Shown: positions 7,927 to 17,926 of the stretch, one piece after another
Position numbering within the stretch: position 1 is the stretch's first letter
Layout of the letters: every line of letters begins with the position of its first letter
From: Bog-756 sp963699345
GTDB taxonomy: Bacteria > Actinomycetota > Acidimicrobiia > Acidimicrobiales > RAAP-2
Direction: 5' to 3'
Assembly: GCA_963699345.1 (NCBI GenBank)
Contig: CAVOTL010000005.1
Location: forward strand, 620,001 to 684,000
Length of the DNA: 64,000 nucleotides
Translations under genes and position numbers: made by a program
The notes under the pieces: model-generated
Databases searched by the model: none
What the model saw: the letters and a program-made list of their open reading frames with translations, nothing else
What the model was told of the DNA's origin: nothing

Positions 7927-10023
7927 ATGGATCCGGAGGGGCCGCCGCAGGCAGGGGGGACGGGTGTCGCCGAAGCGGGACCCGTGGTCGGGGACGCGGC
8001 GAGCGGCCCCGCCACCGGACACCCGGCCCCGGAGACGACGGACCGGAGCGCCACCTCCCGGCCCCGGTACCCGTACCTCGTCGCCGGCCTCCTCTATCTC
8101 GCCCTGTCTGTCCTGCTGTGGGCCCACGTGTGGACCGGCCATCCCTCGTCGGTGGCCACGTGCGGCTGTGGCGACCCGGCGTCGACCATCTGGTTCACCT
8201 TCTGGCCCTCTTACGGGATCAGCCACGGTCTCGATCCCCTGTTCTCCACGGCGGTCGGCTACCCCACCGGGGTGAGCCTCGTCTTCGCCGCCTTCGGGAT
8301 CCCGCTGGCGCCCGTCACCTGGCTCGTCGGGACCATCGCCTCCCTCAACGTCGCCCTCACGGTCATCCCGGTCACCTCCGGCCTGGCCATGTTCGCCCTG
8401 GTTCGCCGGTGGGTCACCTGGATGCCGGCCGCCTTCGTGGCCGGACTGTTCTACGGGTTTTCGCCGCTGGTGCTCAACAACCTGACGTCGGCGCACATCG
8501 ACCTCACCTTCGTCGCCGTTCCGCCCCTCATCATCATCGGCCTCGACGAACTGGTGATCCGACAACGCCGACGCCCCATCCCCACCGGGATCGTCCTCGG
8601 CGTCCTGGTGAGCCTCCAATTCCTGGTCGGAACCGAAATCCTCGTCCTCCTCGTGATCGAGGCGGTGATGGGACTCGTCCTCATCGTGATCAACGTCGCC
8701 TGGCGGAATCCGGCGGCCCTCCGCCAGCACCTGCGGCACGCCGTGACCGGCGGTCTGGTGGCGGCGGCGACATCGTGTCTCCTGCTCGCCTATCCGGTGT
8801 GGCTGGTCGTCGCCGGACCGGCCCACTACTCCGGCTCGATCCATCCCGGCCTCGACCTGAGCTCCTTCGGCGGCAATGCCCAGCGCTTCTTCGTGGCGGC
8901 CAAGCCCTCCGTCCACGGGGCGTTCAGCGCGGCGTTCTTCCGGGTCGTCGGCGGGTACCAGGGCCCGGTGCTGTCCGCCCAGTTCTTCGGTGTCGGCGTG
9001 CTCGTCGTGTGTGTCGCCGGTGCCCTGATCTGGCGACGCCAGCGGATCCTGTGGCTCTTCGGTCTGCTCGCCCTCGCCTCCCTGGTCCTGACGACCTCCT
9101 CCGGTCCGTACCTGGGTTCCCTGCCCGTCCTGAAGAACATCGTCCCGAGCCACTTCGTCCTCTTCGCCTATCTGGCCGTCGCCGTCCTGCTCGGCATCAT
9201 CGTGGACAACACCCGCACCGCCGTCGATCTCGCGTCCCCGGGTCGCCCGTCCGCCACCCAGGACCCCGGTCCCTCCGGGTGGCGGAGCGCATGGCGAGGG
9301 TGGCCCGGGGCCGCCGCCGGTCTGGCGGTGGCGGTGGTCGCCATCGCCCCTCCCGCCGCCTACGTGGCCCAGGGCATCCCCTTCACCGTGGAGCCGATCG
9401 TCCTTCCGACCTGGTTCCGTACGGTGGCGCCCCACCTCCGCGGACACCCGGTGGTCCTGGCCCTCCCCGCCCCCTTCTCGGCCACCCGGGCCGTCCTGAA
9501 GTGGACGGACGCCACCGGTCGCCGGTACCCGCTCATCATCTCGGGGAAGCAGGCGGCCATGACCTGGCAGGCGCTCGGCGGTCAGCGCTTCTCGATCGTC
9601 GGGTCGGGAGGACTCGGCGCCGGAACGGTCCGGACCCGGGCCGAGGACGAGGGGCAGAACGTGATCTCCCAGGTGACCTTCGCCTACGTGGTCCCCCCGG
9701 TGGTGACGTCCGCCGACATCGAGGCGGTGACGCGGGCCCTGCGGGGTTGGCGGGTCGACACCGTGGTCCTCCCCGACCAGCCGGAGCTGCCCGAGTACGA
9801 CCAGGTGGCGTCGGTCCCCGACATGGCCGCCCTCATCACCGGGGCCACCGGTGTCGCTCCCGTCCTGACCGCCCGCGCCTGGGTGTGGAACGGCGTGCGG
9901 AGGGCGACGACCACCGACACGGCGCCCAGCACCCGGTTCCCTTCGTGCACGGCCGGCGCGGCAGGCGGACGGACGGGGGTCGACCGCGTGGTCGCCTGCA
10001 TGCTGGCGCCGACGTCGCCCTGA
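7927..10023 (+). CDS. Large multi-pass membrane protein, GT-C-like
   Basis: A 698-residue protein. After a 50-residue soluble Pro/Ala-rich N-terminus there are about eleven hydrophobic segments up to about residue 480, then a soluble region of about 200 residues. The first outside loop carries CGCGDPASTIWFTFWP and GLDPLFSTAVGYPTG, a pattern seen in actinobacterial DUF-type membrane proteins related to GT-C transferases. The acidic D of GDPAS and the D of LDPLF are candidate functional residues. The soluble C-terminal part ends in a Ser/Thr/Arg-rich stretch of low conservation. The role is inferred as transfer of lipid-linked sugar outside the membrane. The start ATG follows a leaderless-type -10. 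Confidence 0.7.
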   Translation: MDPEGPPQAGGTGVAEAGPVVGDAASGPATGHPAPETTDRSATSRPRYPYLVAGLLYLALSVLLWAHVWTGHPSSVATCGCGDPASTIWFTFWPSYGISHGLDPLFSTAVGYPTGVSLVFAAFGIPLAPVTWLVGTIASLNVALTVIPVTSGLAMFALVRRWVTWMPAAFVAGLFYGFSPLVLNNLTSAHIDLTFVAVPPLIIIGLDELVIRQRRRPIPTGIVLGVLVSLQFLVGTEILVLLVIEAVMGLVLIVINVAWRNPAALRQHLRHAVTGGLVAAATSCLLLAYPVWLVVAGPAHYSGSIHPGLDLSSFGGNAQRFFVAAKPSVHGAFSAAFFRVVGGYQGPVLSAQFFGVGVLVVCVAGALIWRRQRILWLFGLLALASLVLTTSSGPYLGSLPVLKNIVPSHFVLFAYLAVAVLLGIIVDNTRTAVDLASPGRPSATQDPGPSGWRSAWRGWPGAAAGLAVAVVAIAPPAAYVAQGIPFTVEPIVLPTWFRTVAPHLRGHPVVLALPAPFSATRAVLKWTDATGRRYPLIISGKQAAMTWQALGGQRFSIVGSGGLGAGTVRTRAEDEGQNVISQVTFAYVVPPVVTSADIEAVTRALRGWRVDTVVLPDQPELPEYDQVASVPDMAALITGATGVAPVLTARAWVWNGVRRATTTDTAPSTRFPSCTAGAAGGRTGVDRVVACMLAPTSP

Positions 10024-10046
10024 CGCCACCGACGCAGACCACGGGG

Positions 10047-10052
10047 TAGTCT
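10047..10052 (+). promoter_or_regulatory. -10 hexamer TAGTCT
   Basis: TANNNT hexamer in the 105-base gap before the gene at 10129. The leader would be about 70 bases and holds CGGGGGAACG. Confidence 0.3.
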
Positions 10053-10128
10053 CTGCGGCACTGGCCTTGGCTGCTGGAACGGTGGGACGTCCGGCGGCCC
10101 GGGGGAACGACGATGCGGCGGAGCGTCG

Positions 10129-11361
10129 ATGGCGGAGCAGGCACAACCACAAGAGGTTCTGGGGCCGCAAGAGCAGACGGCCACGGTGCGCACCCCGCAG
10201 CCGACGCCGGTGCGGCAGGGCCTCGTGCTCACCGCGGCCGCGTGGTTGATCTGTCGGCTCGTGATCACCCTCGCATGGGGGCCCGCCCGCACGGTCGGGT
10301 CGCTCAAGCCGGACCAGTGGATCCGCTGGGACAGCTTCAACTACCTGTGGATCGTCCAGAGCGGGAACACGTTCGGCCGATGCGGAAGTCCCGGCTTCCC
10401 GATGAGCGCGCTCGAGCGCTATGCCCACGTCAAGTGGTGCGGCAATGCCGGATGGCTTCCCGGCTATCCGCTGGTCGTCAAGCTGGTCGCCACCGTCGGG
10501 ATCGCCCCCGATACCGCGGGGATGCTCGTCGCATGGCTCGCCACGGCAGCCGCCATCTTCCTGATCTGGTTCGGCTGGTGTCGCGATCTGTCGTGGAGAC
10601 GGGCACTGGTGGTGCTCGTGCTGTTCGGCGTCTTTCCGGGGGCGGTGTACAACTTCGCCATCTTCCCGACCTCGCTCGCCCTGGTCGCCGTCATCGGGGC
10701 CATCATCGTGGCGGCCCGCCGGCACCTCTTCACCTCCGCCGTCCTGATGACCGTCGCCGGGCTCTGCTACCCCTCCGCCTGGTTCGCCGCCGTCGGGTTC
10801 GCCATCGGCCTCGTGCTCATCGCCGTGCCCGAAGGACGTGACCGGATCGTCCGCAACGCCGCGTGGGGCCTGGCCGGGCTCTCGTCCCTGGTGGTGCTGG
10901 CGGTGTACGACGCCGTGAGCGTGAACGTCTGGGACGCGTACTTCGTCTTCCAGCAGTCCAACGTCGGCGGGTTCCCCGTCACCTACCTCCTCGATCTCCT
11001 GGTCACGGCCACCACCGTCCAGCAGCACCTGATCGGCCGGTTCGGGGCCCGGGTGCTCTCCCTCCAGGTGGCCGTCATCCTGGCCATCACGGGCACCGCG
11101 GCCGGGGTCGCCGGCAAGGCGTACCGGGAGCACCGCCAGGATCCGGCGACCACCATCGCCGCGTGCGTCGGGGTGGGCGTGGTGGTGGGCATGCTGGTGT
11201 CGCAGAACGTCAGCGCCTGGAACCGGAGTGTCGTGCTGGCCGCCCCCTGCATCGTGGGCCTCCGCAAGCTGCCGGCGACGGTCCTGGTCCCGATCACCGT
11301 CGTCACCGCGGTGGCCACCGTGCTGCTGTCGAGATACTTCTTCCAGGGGTCCATGATCTAG
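10129..11361 (+). CDS. PIG-V-like GT-C mannosyltransferase-type membrane protein
   Basis: A 410-residue protein with about ten membrane segments. The first outside loop has QWIRWDSFNYLWIVQSG (about 63-79), where R-W-D-S matches the catalytic Asp loop of the PIG-V/GT-C group. NAGWLPGYPLVVKL (about 106-119) corresponds to the F-F-P-L-Y-P-like second motif. Eukaryotic PIG-V adds a mannose in GPI synthesis; bacterial relatives use polyprenyl-phosphate mannose in cell-wall glycan assembly. The ATG was chosen as the first in frame after the gap. The stop overlaps the end of the opposite acyltransferase gene by four bases. Confidence 0.75.
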   Translation: MAEQAQPQEVLGPQEQTATVRTPQPTPVRQGLVLTAAAWLICRLVITLAWGPARTVGSLKPDQWIRWDSFNYLWIVQSGNTFGRCGSPGFPMSALERYAHVKWCGNAGWLPGYPLVVKLVATVGIAPDTAGMLVAWLATAAAIFLIWFGWCRDLSWRRALVVLVLFGVFPGAVYNFAIFPTSLALVAVIGAIIVAARRHLFTSAVLMTVAGLCYPSAWFAAVGFAIGLVLIAVPEGRDRIVRNAAWGLAGLSSLVVLAVYDAVSVNVWDAYFVFQQSNVGGFPVTYLLDLLVTATTVQQHLIGRFGARVLSLQVAVILAITGTAAGVAGKAYREHRQDPATTIAACVGVGVVVGMLVSQNVSAWNRSVVLAAPCIVGLRKLPATVLVPITVVTAVATVLLSRYFFQGSMI

Positions 11362-13446
11362 CCGGACGACCGACCTCCCGGGGCGAGGTCGATGGCCTGG
11401 CCGAGCACCCGCTCGAGGTAGGTGGCCCAGGCGGCGTTGATGTGGATCCCGTCGAGATAGACGTTGAAGTGCCCGATCACCGCGGTGCAGACCGACGAGC
11501 AGAACCACGGGATCGGGTCGATGTAGCCGATGCCGAGCTCGGCGGCCGTCGACTGCTCCACGGCGTTCGAAAAGGGCACGGCCGCAGCCACCGGTGTCGA
11601 ACAGGCCTGGACGTCCGACTCGTGGGCCGCCAGACACTGGGGACCGGGCCGGGCCAGCGTCGGGGTGTCACCCAACAGGACGGTTCTCGTCTGCTTGTCG
11701 GTGAGGGACGCGAAGAGCCCGAGGAGACCCCGGTGCCAGTCGGAGACGTAGGCCCACCGGGGGGACGAGCTGCCGGGCACGGGCAGCTCGTAGATGCTCT
11801 CGTCCGTGACCACCAGGACCTGTGGGTGGTGGGCGTTGATCCATCCGGTGGCCCAGGTGTGCCAGTGGTCACAGACCGTGTCCGGGGAGTTGGCGCTCCC
11901 GAGGCTGGGCGGATCGGCGATGGTCAGATCGACGGCGGGGCAGTACGGCTTGGACAGGACGACCAGCCTCCAGTGCGCCGATGCGGCGATCCACTGGAGG
12001 GCCGGGAGCCACATCGAGGCATGGGAATCCCCGTAGACGACCATCAACCGGCTGCCCGTCGGGTCACCGATCGTGCAGATCTTCTCCCGGTCCTCCGACA
12101 GGGTGGCGAGGCAGGACGATCCTTCCACGCCGTCGCCCCACTCCACGGCGGGCGTGTCCAGCGGAGGGTCCATCCGCCCGGGAAGCGTCCGCACAGCCGC
12201 CGCGGCGATGACCGTCTGGCGTTCCACCTGGGCATCGGCCGCGGGGATGACAGGCCGGGGGCTCGGTGCCGACGCCCCGACGGCGAGGACGACGGTCAAC
12301 AGGAGCAGGGTGGAGGCGACGAGCGCCGCGCCCAGCATCACGCTGTGGCGAACGGTGAGACGGGAGTGGCGGACCGGATTCTCGACCAGGCGGTACGTGG
12401 CCATGGACAACCCGACGGCCACCACGACCCACCCCAGGTTCTCCCACACCGGGAGGTGGGCCCGACCGGCCTCCTCGGCGGCGATGACCAGGATCGGCCA
12501 GTGCCACAGGTAGAGCGAGTAGGACAACCGTCCGAGCCACTGCGCCGGACCCAGCCCGAGCACCGCCTCGGCTCCCCACCGAGGTGATCCCACCCCACCG
12601 GCGATGACGAGCCCGGTCCCGACCACCGGGACGGCGACCAGCGCTCCGGGGTACGGGGTCGCCGAAGTGAAGTGGAACGCCGCCACCAGGATGGCGACCA
12701 GACCCGACCAGGTGGCGGCGGTGCACGCCGGGCGAGGTGCCTTCTTCAGGAGTGGGACGGCGACCGCGACCAACGCTCCGAGGGCCAGCTCCCAGGCCCG
12801 GGTGAAGGGGGAGAAGTACGCCGCGGTCGGACGCTGGGCGGTCTGCACGATCGACAGGCCGTAGGAGACGACGATCACGGGCACGAGCACCAGCGCCAGT
12901 CGGACGCGCAGGGTGAGCCGGGTCCTCATCTTCGCCAACAGGAGGAACACCGTCGGATAGACGATGTAGAACTGCTCTTCGACGGAGAGGGACCAGAAGT
13001 TCTGCAGGGGCGAAGGCGGCCGGAGGGCGAGGAAGTAGTCCGTGCCCACGGACTCGAAATGGAAGTTGGCCAGGAAGACCGCCGCCCAGCGCCCGTCGCC
13101 CGCCGTATCGGCCCCCGTGACGATGCCCAGGAACAGATAGCTCGAGCGCGACCGCCGCCAGGATCACCAGGGTCGCCGCCGGCAGGATGCGTCGGCACCG
13201 ACGAGCGTAGAAGTGCAGGAGCGACGTCCCGTCCGTCGACGATCGCTCGCGGAGCAACAGGCCGGTGATGACGAACCCGGAGATGACGAAGAACACGTCG
13301 ACGCCGACGAAACCCCCGGAGACGGCTGGCACGCCTGCGTGGTACAGGACGACGAGGGCCACGGCCAGGGCCCGCAGCCCCTCGACATCGGGCCGGAAGC
13401 GCCGGTCACCCGGGCCTGTCCCCGATTCGTCACCCACACGGAGCAT
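11358..13446 (-). CDS. OafA-type acyltransferase with C-terminal SGNH domain, frameshifted once
   Basis: Acyltransferase-3 family membrane protein joined to a periplasmic SGNH esterase-like domain, the OafA/WecH type that O-acetylates surface glycans. The first frame (13446 to about 13143) gives FRPDVEGLRALAVALVVLYH and GGFVGVDVFFVISGF. The second frame, from about 13142, gives NFWSLSVEEQFYIVYP, YSLYLWHWPIL, then the SGNH blocks YGDSHASMW and the final DGIHIN. One extra base near 13143 (GCGCTCGAGCTAT) breaks the frame, and reading across it restores SYLFLGIVTGAD. Catalytic residues are present on both sides, so a functional gene with a sequence error is more likely than a dead gene. An alternative GTG start is at 13494. 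Confidence 0.85.
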
Positions 13447-13669
13447 CCGTCCGTCGGTCGACGCGTCGTCGAGCTGGGCGACTCCGTCGGTCACGGATGG
13501 CACGGCGGTGGCGCGGCCGGTGACCGCATCCACCCGGACCGCCACTGCACGCTGCCAGGCGCCACGTCGGACCCGCTGCCCCGGGGGTGCCGCCACCCCC
13601 CCGCCCGCTCCACCGGCGGTCCCCACCGATCGCAAGACCCGGAACCACCGGTCGCCACGACGGTCCCCC

Positions 13670-16600
13670 TCACTCCGGGTCCCCCGTCCCGACGTCGGCC
13701 GGCGGCGCGATGGGCTCCCGCTCGTCGACGACGACCGTGCACAGCACGGCCGCGACGGCCGCGACCGACAGGAACTGCACGGACGCGCTGAACGCCCCCA
13801 GGTGGTACCCGGGCACGGTCCCGGGGTCGAGGGCCACGATCACCCCCGTCACCATGAACGACACCCCGGCCACGCCGGCCATCAGGTCACTTCCCCACCG
13901 TCGGGCGGCGAACACCAGCGCGACGAGGAGAACGGCCATCACCGGTCCGCCGATCACCAGGATGACGACGACGGCCGACGCCACCAGGAAGGCGAACGGC
14001 AGGCGGCGGCGGGGACCGACGGCCGGATACGGCGAGGCGCGGCGGCCGAACAGCGCGAGGCAGGCCAGGAGCACCAGGAAGATCGCCCCGAGGCCCAGTC
14101 CCACCCGGTACGGGGTGTCCGGTCGGAACGTCATGGTGACGGTGCCGCCCGGACCGGCCGGGATCCTCCAACCCTGCTGCCACCCGTCGAGCTGGATCGA
14201 CGGAAGGGTGCGACCGTCCAATGTCGCCACCCAGCCGGGGTTGTAGTTCTGGGACACCTGGAGGTAGGCGGAGGCTCCGGGGCCGACATCGACGGTCCGT
14301 CGGGCCGGAGCCCAGTCGACGACCCGGATCTGACGGGTGGTGGTCAGGGCCGTCGTCGCGACCCCTCCGGCCGTGCCCGTCGGTGCGGTGGCTCCCGCCG
14401 ACGGGCTCGCGCCGAGGAGCACCGTCATGCGCTGGGCGGCGCCCGGCGGGAACGACATGACGTGTCGACCGGCCGCCAGCGTGATGGCCGGCGACTGGCA
14501 GGCCTGGAACGCCATGGGCTGCAGGTTGATCAGGTTCCCGAGGGTGCCCGTCGACGACGTGGGGATCTCGTGGCCGTCGACCACCACCCGGGGGCCCTGG
14601 CCGCACGCCAGCGTGACCGGGGTCGAGGACGGCACCGGCTCCGGGGCGACGTCGCCGAGGGCCGGGACGCTGATCGAGGACAGGCCGACGGGGACCAGGA
14701 TGTAGGTCGTCCGGATCCCGACGGTGGTGGGCCCGACCGGCTGGGGCGTGACCACGTGGGTCCAGGCCGTGAAGTGGACCGTCAAGGTGTCCGTGGTCAT
14801 CGGGGCGAAGTGGACCGTCCCGCCCCCGGGGGGAACCGCCACCGACCGGGTTCCGGCCGGACTGGCGACCGTGAGTTCGGTCGGACGGGCGGCTGACCGG
14901 GACAGGCCCAGATCCAGCGAGTCCACCGGACGGGCGCCGGTCCAGGTCAGGGTCACCGACGGGTGGGGGTCGTCCAGGCCGGCGATCCACGGGAGACCGG
15001 CGCGCTCCACCAGGTTCTCCGGCCGGTAGCGCGGGAGGTCGCGCAGCCAGGAGCTCGCCGAGATCTGGACCACCTGACCGGCGGGGGTCGCCGTCGTCGA
15101 CAGCAACCGGTCCAGCGCGGCTCCCGGGACCGGGACCGCCGTCCCCGAGATCCGCATGGCGGTCGACGCGGGCAGGACGAACTTGCGGGCCATCGGAGGG
15201 GTCGGGGTGACGGGCCCGGTGAAGTCGAGGTTCGGATTGTCGACCGGATCCGAGAGGCTGAGCACCGGTGGGGTGGCGCCGGCCCTCGTGAACGGTGCGA
15301 GCCCGTCCGTCGGGAGCCGCATGGCGGGTTGGAAGACGACACCCGGGATCGCCACCTCGGTGATCCCGGCACCGTCGACGTAGTGGATGTGGGTCTTCCA
15401 CACCTTCACGATCTTGATCCTGACGTTGCGTGTCTCCCCGGGGACCACCTGCACGGTGGTCGGCACGCTCCCCTCGGCGAGGGTCTGGCGGATCGATCCG
15501 CGGTCGGTGGTGACGAGCACCTCCTCGATCCACGGCCGGAGCCGGCTGTCGTCGAGGGGGGTGATGGTGATCGAGTGGAGGGGTTCGGCATGCTGCAGGC
15601 GGATGCTGATCCACTGGCCGACCGAATCGTTCGCCCTCGACGCCACCCACGCCGTCGTCGGATCCCCGTCGAAGGCGGACGCCGGGCCCTCGGCGGGATC
15701 GTCCTGCAGGGCGGTCGACCCGTACGACGACGACGAGACCTCGGCCCCGCCGATGGGCGACGCCACCGTCTGGTCCGCGCTCTTGTCCACGGAGGAATAG
15801 GTCAGTGGTACCGCCGTCGACCTCCCGAACTGCTGGGCCGGAGAGAGCAGGTACGAGACGTTGCGGTCGACCTTGCCGAACGACACCGCCCGTCGTTGGG
15901 ACCCGTCGGTGATCGCCAGGGTCGCCCCCGGACTCGCGGCCACCCGGGTCGATCCGGCATCGGTGGTCAGGACGGCTGCCCGTCCGTCGAGTACGGGAGA
16001 GCCCGAGAGCGGCAGCAGGGAGCTGTTCGACCCGCTGACGACCAGGGGGTCGGCGGCCGGGAACGTCCGCACTTCGTCCACGGCGGGCGTCACCGCCCAG
16101 ATCTCGACCGACCGGAGGTGGGTGGACGTCGCGGCGTCGTAGTTCGGCAGACGGCTCTGGGCCGCCTGGGACGCCGGGATGTAGGGCCCGAACGCCGCCA
16201 CCCGGACGAGTCCGGGGGACTGGCTGAGGACCTGGTGCACCTGGGCGGGGGGGATGGCCCCGGTGGTCTTCGGGTCGAGGTCGTTGCGCTCCACCACGTA
16301 GTCGATCCCCGACCGGCCCAGGTACGCCGCCAGGCCGGGTTGCGGGGTCCCGCTGGCCAGCACGGCCTCGACCGTGCTGAGCATGATCGTGTTGCCGTCG
16401 GACCCGAGCGGGATGATCCAGCGGGACGTGACCGACGTGTCCGCCAGGACCGACAGCGGCTCGTCGTCCGGACTCCCCCAGGTGTACTGGGCGAAGGTCG
16501 CCCCGGGTACGAGCAGCGACGTCTGATCGCCCTGATGGGCCGTCAGCCAGTCGGCGGTCTGCTGCCAGTAGGTGGGCAGGGCGCGGAACCCGCCCGGGGG

Positions 16601-17926
16601 GTACAGCTCTCCGAGCCAGAACGGCATGGACGCCGCCACCACGGCGGCGACGGCCACCGCGGCGACGGCCGGCCGGATCCATCGCCGGTCCACCCACGAC
16701 GGCAGCCAGGTCGCCACGGCGGGTCGGCCGATCGACGACACCAGCCAGGCGAGCCCCAACACCAGCGGGAGCGCGACGTCCGGCGAGAACTTGGAGATGT
16801 TCCGGAGCGGGGCGAGGCTCGTCGACAGGAGGTGGATGACCGTGCCGCTCAGGGGGCCACCGAACGGGCCGGCGTACCCGGCGGCGATGACCACGACCCC
16901 GAAGGCCAGGCTGGCCACCAGGAAGAGACGCTCGGGGATCCGACGGGCCAGACCCACCAGCCCGAGGGCCGCGACCGTCACCGTGCCCAGGATGGCGAGC
17001 GGCGACGTCACGATGGTCCAGCCGCCGGGGACGAGCGGGCCGCCGATGTCGTAGTAGTTCTGCCAGTACGACGCCCCCCGCAACGCCTCGAAGACCGATC
17101 CGGACGCCGTCGTCACCGACGCCGTCTCGGTGTAGGGCAGATAGTTGTAGCCGTACTTCCCCTGGAGGACGGTGGGGACGGCCCACCAGAAGCACGCCAA
17201 TCCCACCGAGACGACCCACCACCCGGCGAGTGACCGCCGTCGTGGCCCCGGTGCGCGGGTCAACAGCCACAGGACGGCCAGGGGCAGGGTGGAGACGACC
17301 ACGGTGGCGTTGACGCCGCCCATCAGGGCGAGCGCCACCCCCGACGCCGCCGCCGCCCGCCTCGGCGATCCGTCACGGGATCCGCGGACCAACGGCACGA
17401 GGAGCCACGGGAGCAGCACCACGGCCAGGAGGACGGCGGAGATCGCCGCCCAGTCGACCACGATCGGGGCGATGCAGTACGCCACCCCGGCGAGGACCCG
17501 GGCCCAGCGCTTCCCGATCCCGAGTGCCTCGGCCAGGCGGATCACGCCCCAGGCGCCGACCGTGAGCAGGAGGGCCAGCCAGATCCGCTCGGCACACCAC
17601 ACGGGCACGTGGAGCAGGTGCATCAGCTCGAAGAACGGCGCCATGGGGAAGAGGTAGCCGAACGTCTCGTCCTGCACGGAGCCCGACGCCACGGTCAGGC
17701 TCCACATGTGGAGGGCCGCCCTGATCCAGTTCTGGGGGGCCATGACGACCGGGAGCTTGGTGTCGTCGATGATCAACCCCGGAGCCTGCACGAAGGCGAC
17801 GGCGAGGAAGAGCGCCCCGAGCCCCGCCAGGACCCCGCGCCCCAGGGGATCCGGGCAGGGTTCGACGATCCGGTCCGGATCCTCCCGGAGCTCCGGGACG
17901 GCCGGATCGGCGTCGAGGACGGTCAC
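13670..17926 (-). CDS. aftD: AftD-type alpha-(1-3)-arabinofuranosyltransferase
   Basis: A 1418-residue membrane protein, the length expected of AftD. The N-terminal GT-C part holds about ten membrane segments and the acidic loop LIIDDTKLPVVMAPQNW (about 50-66). Later motifs are YGYNYLPYTETASV, ISKFSPDVALPLVLG and LVPGATFAQYTWGSPDDEP. A discoidin-like sugar-binding domain with SAFDGDPTTAWVAS (about 735-748) and a long beta-rich exterior part follow, then four to five C-terminal helices. AftD branches arabinan in mycobacterial arabinogalactan and lipoarabinomannan from decaprenyl-phosphoarabinose. The start overlaps the upstream GT4 gene by four bases (ATGA). No other arabinan genes are visible here, so the acceptor glycan may differ. 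Confidence 0.85.
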   Translation of the reverse strand: MTVLDADPAVPELREDPDRIVEPCPDPLGRGVLAGLGALFLAVAFVQAPGLIIDDTKLPVVMAPQNWIRAALHMWSLTVASGSVQDETFGYLFPMAPFFELMHLLHVPVWCAERIWLALLLTVGAWGVIRLAEALGIGKRWARVLAGVAYCIAPIVVDWAAISAVLLAVVLLPWLLVPLVRGSRDGSPRRAAAASGVALALMGGVNATVVVSTLPLAVLWLLTRAPGPRRRSLAGWWVVSVGLACFWWAVPTVLQGKYGYNYLPYTETASVTTASGSVFEALRGASYWQNYYDIGGPLVPGGWTIVTSPLAILGTVTVAALGLVGLARRIPERLFLVASLAFGVVVIAAGYAGPFGGPLSGTVIHLLSTSLAPLRNISKFSPDVALPLVLGLAWLVSSIGRPAVATWLPSWVDRRWIRPAVAAVAVAAVVAASMPFWLGELYPPGGFRALPTYWQQTADWLTAHQGDQTSLLVPGATFAQYTWGSPDDEPLSVLADTSVTSRWIIPLGSDGNTIMLSTVEAVLASGTPQPGLAAYLGRSGIDYVVERNDLDPKTTGAIPPAQVHQVLSQSPGLVRVAAFGPYIPASQAAQSRLPNYDAATSTHLRSVEIWAVTPAVDEVRTFPAADPLVVSGSNSSLLPLSGSPVLDGRAAVLTTDAGSTRVAASPGATLAITDGSQRRAVSFGKVDRNVSYLLSPAQQFGRSTAVPLTYSSVDKSADQTVASPIGGAEVSSSSYGSTALQDDPAEGPASAFDGDPTTAWVASRANDSVGQWISIRLQHAEPLHSITITPLDDSRLRPWIEEVLVTTDRGSIRQTLAEGSVPTTVQVVPGETRNVRIKIVKVWKTHIHYVDGAGITEVAIPGVVFQPAMRLPTDGLAPFTRAGATPPVLSLSDPVDNPNLDFTGPVTPTPPMARKFVLPASTAMRISGTAVPVPGAALDRLLSTTATPAGQVVQISASSWLRDLPRYRPENLVERAGLPWIAGLDDPHPSVTLTWTGARPVDSLDLGLSRSAARPTELTVASPAGTRSVAVPPGGGTVHFAPMTTDTLTVHFTAWTHVVTPQPVGPTTVGIRTTYILVPVGLSSISVPALGDVAPEPVPSSTPVTLACGQGPRVVVDGHEIPTSSTGTLGNLINLQPMAFQACQSPAITLAAGRHVMSFPPGAAQRMTVLLGASPSAGATAPTGTAGGVATTALTTTRQIRVVDWAPARRTVDVGPGASAYLQVSQNYNPGWVATLDGRTLPSIQLDGWQQGWRIPAGPGGTVTMTFRPDTPYRVGLGLGAIFLVLLACLALFGRRASPYPAVGPRRRLPFAFLVASAVVVILVIGGPVMAVLLVALVFAARRWGSDLMAGVAGVSFMVTGVIVALDPGTVPGYHLGAFSASVQFLSVAAVAAVLCTVVVDEREPIAPPADVGTGDPE

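Noticed and set aside
7759..11637. 1292-codon antisense open frame under two membrane proteins
   Set aside because: Same GC effect; low-complexity Asp/Gly/Arg/His composition, no motif, and the plus-strand genes are clearly real.
14963..17233. 756-codon plus-strand frame inside AftD
   Set aside because: Antisense to a full-length AftD with proper motifs; composition typical of a shadow frame.
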